A model generated the notes under the pieces. It saw only the letters and a program-made list of their open reading frames with translations. It ran no database searches and had not been told where the DNA came from. From contig METF01000308.1 in assembly GCA_001771235.1 (NCBI GenBank), positions 49,815-57,521 on the forward strand: a stretch of 7,707 bases of DNA. Reading direction: 5' to 3'. Both the position numbers and the translations under genes were made by a program. Of the stretch, positions 6,578-7,707 are shown piece after piece. The DNA is from Candidatus Zhuqueibacterota bacterium RBG_16_48_16. GTDB taxonomy: Bacteria > Zhuqueibacterota > Zhuqueibacteria > Residuimicrobiales > Sediminimicrobiaceae. Numbering within the stretch: the first letter of the stretch is position 1; each line of letters begins with the position of its first letter.

Positions 6578-6639
6578 GTTGTGCCAGACAATAATGAGCG
6601 TATTTTAGCCTGATTCATTTCTAATGTACTAAAGCACAA

Positions 6640-6712
6640 GTGAAACGTAAAACGTGAAAAGTGAAACAGGAAAACTGTTTTAATGTTTTTCGTTTTGCAT
6701 TTCACTTTTCGC
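6640..6712. repeat. Inverted arrays of a GTGAAAC-like heptamer between hslU and argF
   Basis: Positions 6640-6667 are four tandem 7-base units close to GTGAAAC; as two 14-mers they agree at 12 of 14. Positions 6685-6712 are four more degenerate units of the same kind in the opposite orientation. The best long pairing is 6653-6666 with 6700-6713 (13 of 14). Inside it, 6662-6669 and 6675-6682 form an 8-pair hairpin around gaaaa, followed by a T-rich tract, which could terminate the hslU transcript. The rest of 6578-6794 shows no gene. Confidence 0.6.
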
Positions 6713-6724
6713 GTCTGATCGAAA

Positions 6725-6752
6725 TTGATGGTGCCGTACAAAAATTTATTTT
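6725..6752 (+). promoter_or_regulatory. Possible sigma-70-type promoter for argF
   Basis: TTGATG (6725-6730) and TATTTT (6747-6752) are spaced by 16 bases, each matching 4 of 6 consensus positions. They lie about 45-70 bases before the argF start and just after the heptamer arrays. A short palindrome, ggaaa-gt-tttcc at 6757-6768, sits downstream and could be an operator, but it does not look like an ARG box. Weak evidence. Confidence 0.25.
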
Positions 6753-6783
6753 AAGAGGAAAGTTTTCCATAGTAATAGAATAT

Positions 6784-6790
6784 CGGAGGA
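6784..6790 (+). promoter_or_regulatory. Ribosome-binding site that fixes the TTG start of argF
   Basis: CGGAGGA lies 4 bases before TTG 6795. An ATG overlapping its last base (6790-6792) is out of frame and hits a stop after two codons, so it cannot be the start. The next residues, KRDFLAVTDFT, match the usual N terminus of ornithine carbamoyltransferases, supporting TTG. Confidence 0.7.
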
Positions 6791-6794
6791 TGAA

Positions 6795-7707
6795 TTGAAA
6801 CGCGATTTCCTGGCCGTTACGGATTTTACCAGCGATGAATTGCAAGACACCTTTGCATTGGCGCAAAGATTAAAAGCCGAAATCAAAGCAGGCAAAGAAC
6901 ATCACCTGTTGAAGGGCAGGACGCTGGCGATGATTTTCCAAAAGCCGTCCGCGCGTACCAGGATTTCCTTTGAAGCAGGGATGTTTCAATTGGGCGGCCA
7001 CGCCCTTTACCTGTCTCCCGCGGACATCGGCCTCGGAACCAGGGAATCCATCCCCGATGTTGCCCGGGTGGTGTCGCGCTTTTGCAGCGGCATTATGGCC
7101 AGGGTTTTTGGCCACGATATCGTGGAGCAGCTTGCCGAGTATGCGGATGTGCCCGTCATCAACGGCTTGTCCGACCTGCTGCATCCCTGCCAGATCGTGG
7201 GAGATATGCTGACCGTCCTGGAGCACAAAGGCCGTTTACAGGATTTTACGCTGGCTTATATCGGCGATGGCAATAATGTCGCCAACTCGTGGGTCAATAT
7301 GGCCAGCCGCTTTTCGTTCGAGCTGCGCCTGGGCGTGCCGCAAGGATACGAGCCGGATAAGAATATCCTCGGAAAGGCTCGCCAGGCCGGTCTCAGCGAC
7401 ATTGCTATTTTTAGCGATCCTGCGGAGGCCGTAAAAGATGCGGATGTCGTTTACACCGACGTGTGGGCCAGCATGGGGCAGGAGAGCGAAGCTGGGGAAA
7501 GAGAGCGCGTCTTTGCCGCTTTTCAGCTCAATGCCGGGCTTTTACAACGGGCAAAACCCGACCACATCGTCATGCACTGTCTGCCGGCGCATCGAGGCCA
7601 TGAGATAACCGATGAGGTGATGGATGGTCCTCATTCGGTCGTATTCGACGAGGCGGAGAATAGAATGCACGCGCAAAAGGCCATTCTGGCAAAGATAATG
7701 AAGAAAG
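6795..7707 (+). CDS. argF: Ornithine carbamoyltransferase, C-terminal end cut off
   Basis: Cytosolic enzyme that joins carbamoyl phosphate and ornithine to give citrulline in arginine synthesis. The frame starts at TTG 6795 and is open to the right edge (304 codons); typical lengths are about 305-335, so only the last few residues are missing. The carbamoyl-phosphate site is S52-A-R-T-R56; HPCQ at 130-133 is the second conserved binding motif; GDGNNVANS is at 157-165. The ornithine-binding SMG loop is at 226-228 (DVWASMGQE), and HCLPAHRG at 261-268 carries the conserved Cys. The SMG loop and the HCLPA motif favour a true ornithine enzyme over aspartate or acetylornithine relatives. It is separated from hslU by 217 bases with its own likely leader, so it need not be in the hsl operon. 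The arcB (catabolic) role cannot be excluded from sequence alone. Confidence 0.93.
   Translation, partial: MKRDFLAVTDFTSDELQDTFALAQRLKAEIKAGKEHHLLKGRTLAMIFQKPSARTRISFEAGMFQLGGHALYLSPADIGLGTRESIPDVARVVSRFCSGIMARVFGHDIVEQLAEYADVPVINGLSDLLHPCQIVGDMLTVLEHKGRLQDFTLAYIGDGNNVANSWVNMASRFSFELRLGVPQGYEPDKNILGKARQAGLSDIAIFSDPAEAVKDADVVYTDVWASMGQESEAGERERVFAAFQLNAGLLQRAKPDHIVMHCLPAHRGHEITDEVMDGPHSVVFDEAENRMHAQKAILAKIMKK

Noticed and set aside
6970..7276. Short frames of 64-118 codons on both strands within argF
   Set aside because: Off-frame shadows of the clear ornithine carbamoyltransferase frame.

Overview
The window is a chromosomal stretch of a Gram-negative (LPS-making) bacterium. All recognisable genes lie on the + strand: the tail of an unidentified gene, lptB (LPS-export ATPase), rpoN (sigma-54), hslV (protease subunit), a two-gene type II restriction-modification cassette, hslU (the ATPase partner of HslV), and argF (ornithine carbamoyltransferase, cut by the right edge). 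The gene set and the lptB-rpoN and hslVU-argF order would fit a deep-branching group such as Calditrichota/KSB1 or relatives in the FCB assemblage. That placement is an inference from gene order and protein style and has not been tested.

Layout: 1-989 is a tight pair (partial gene, then lptB). 990-1329 is a non-coding spacer holding a 159-bp miniature element with perfect 13-bp terminal inverted repeats and four internal hairpins, enclosed by a second imperfect inverted repeat, then a 6-codon mini-ORF before rpoN. rpoN and hslV follow with a 27-bp gap. From about 3304 to 5221 the sequence becomes more AT-rich and carries an SfiI-like restriction endonuclease and an abutting beta-class amino-methyltransferase of the SPPY type. 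hslU resumes at 5222. The spacer 6578-6794 holds inverted arrays of a GTGAAAC-like heptamer and the argF leader.

The main points of interest are as follows. (1) The restriction-modification cassette sits between hslV and hslU, which encode the two halves of one protease and are normally adjacent. (2) The methyltransferase carries an extra helix-turn-helix segment between catalytic motif IV and motif I, and no separate controller gene is present. (3) hslU contains a perfect GGCCNNNNNGGCC site, the sequence SfiI cuts, so if specificity is conserved the host gene next door depends on the methyltransferase. (4) The two larger intergenic spacers carry structured repeats, and both contain a near-identical 16-base motif.

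Functionally, LptB powers LPS export, RpoN reprogrammes RNA polymerase, HslUV degrades proteins, and ArgF makes citrulline for arginine synthesis. The cassette is an accessory defence module unrelated to these housekeeping roles.
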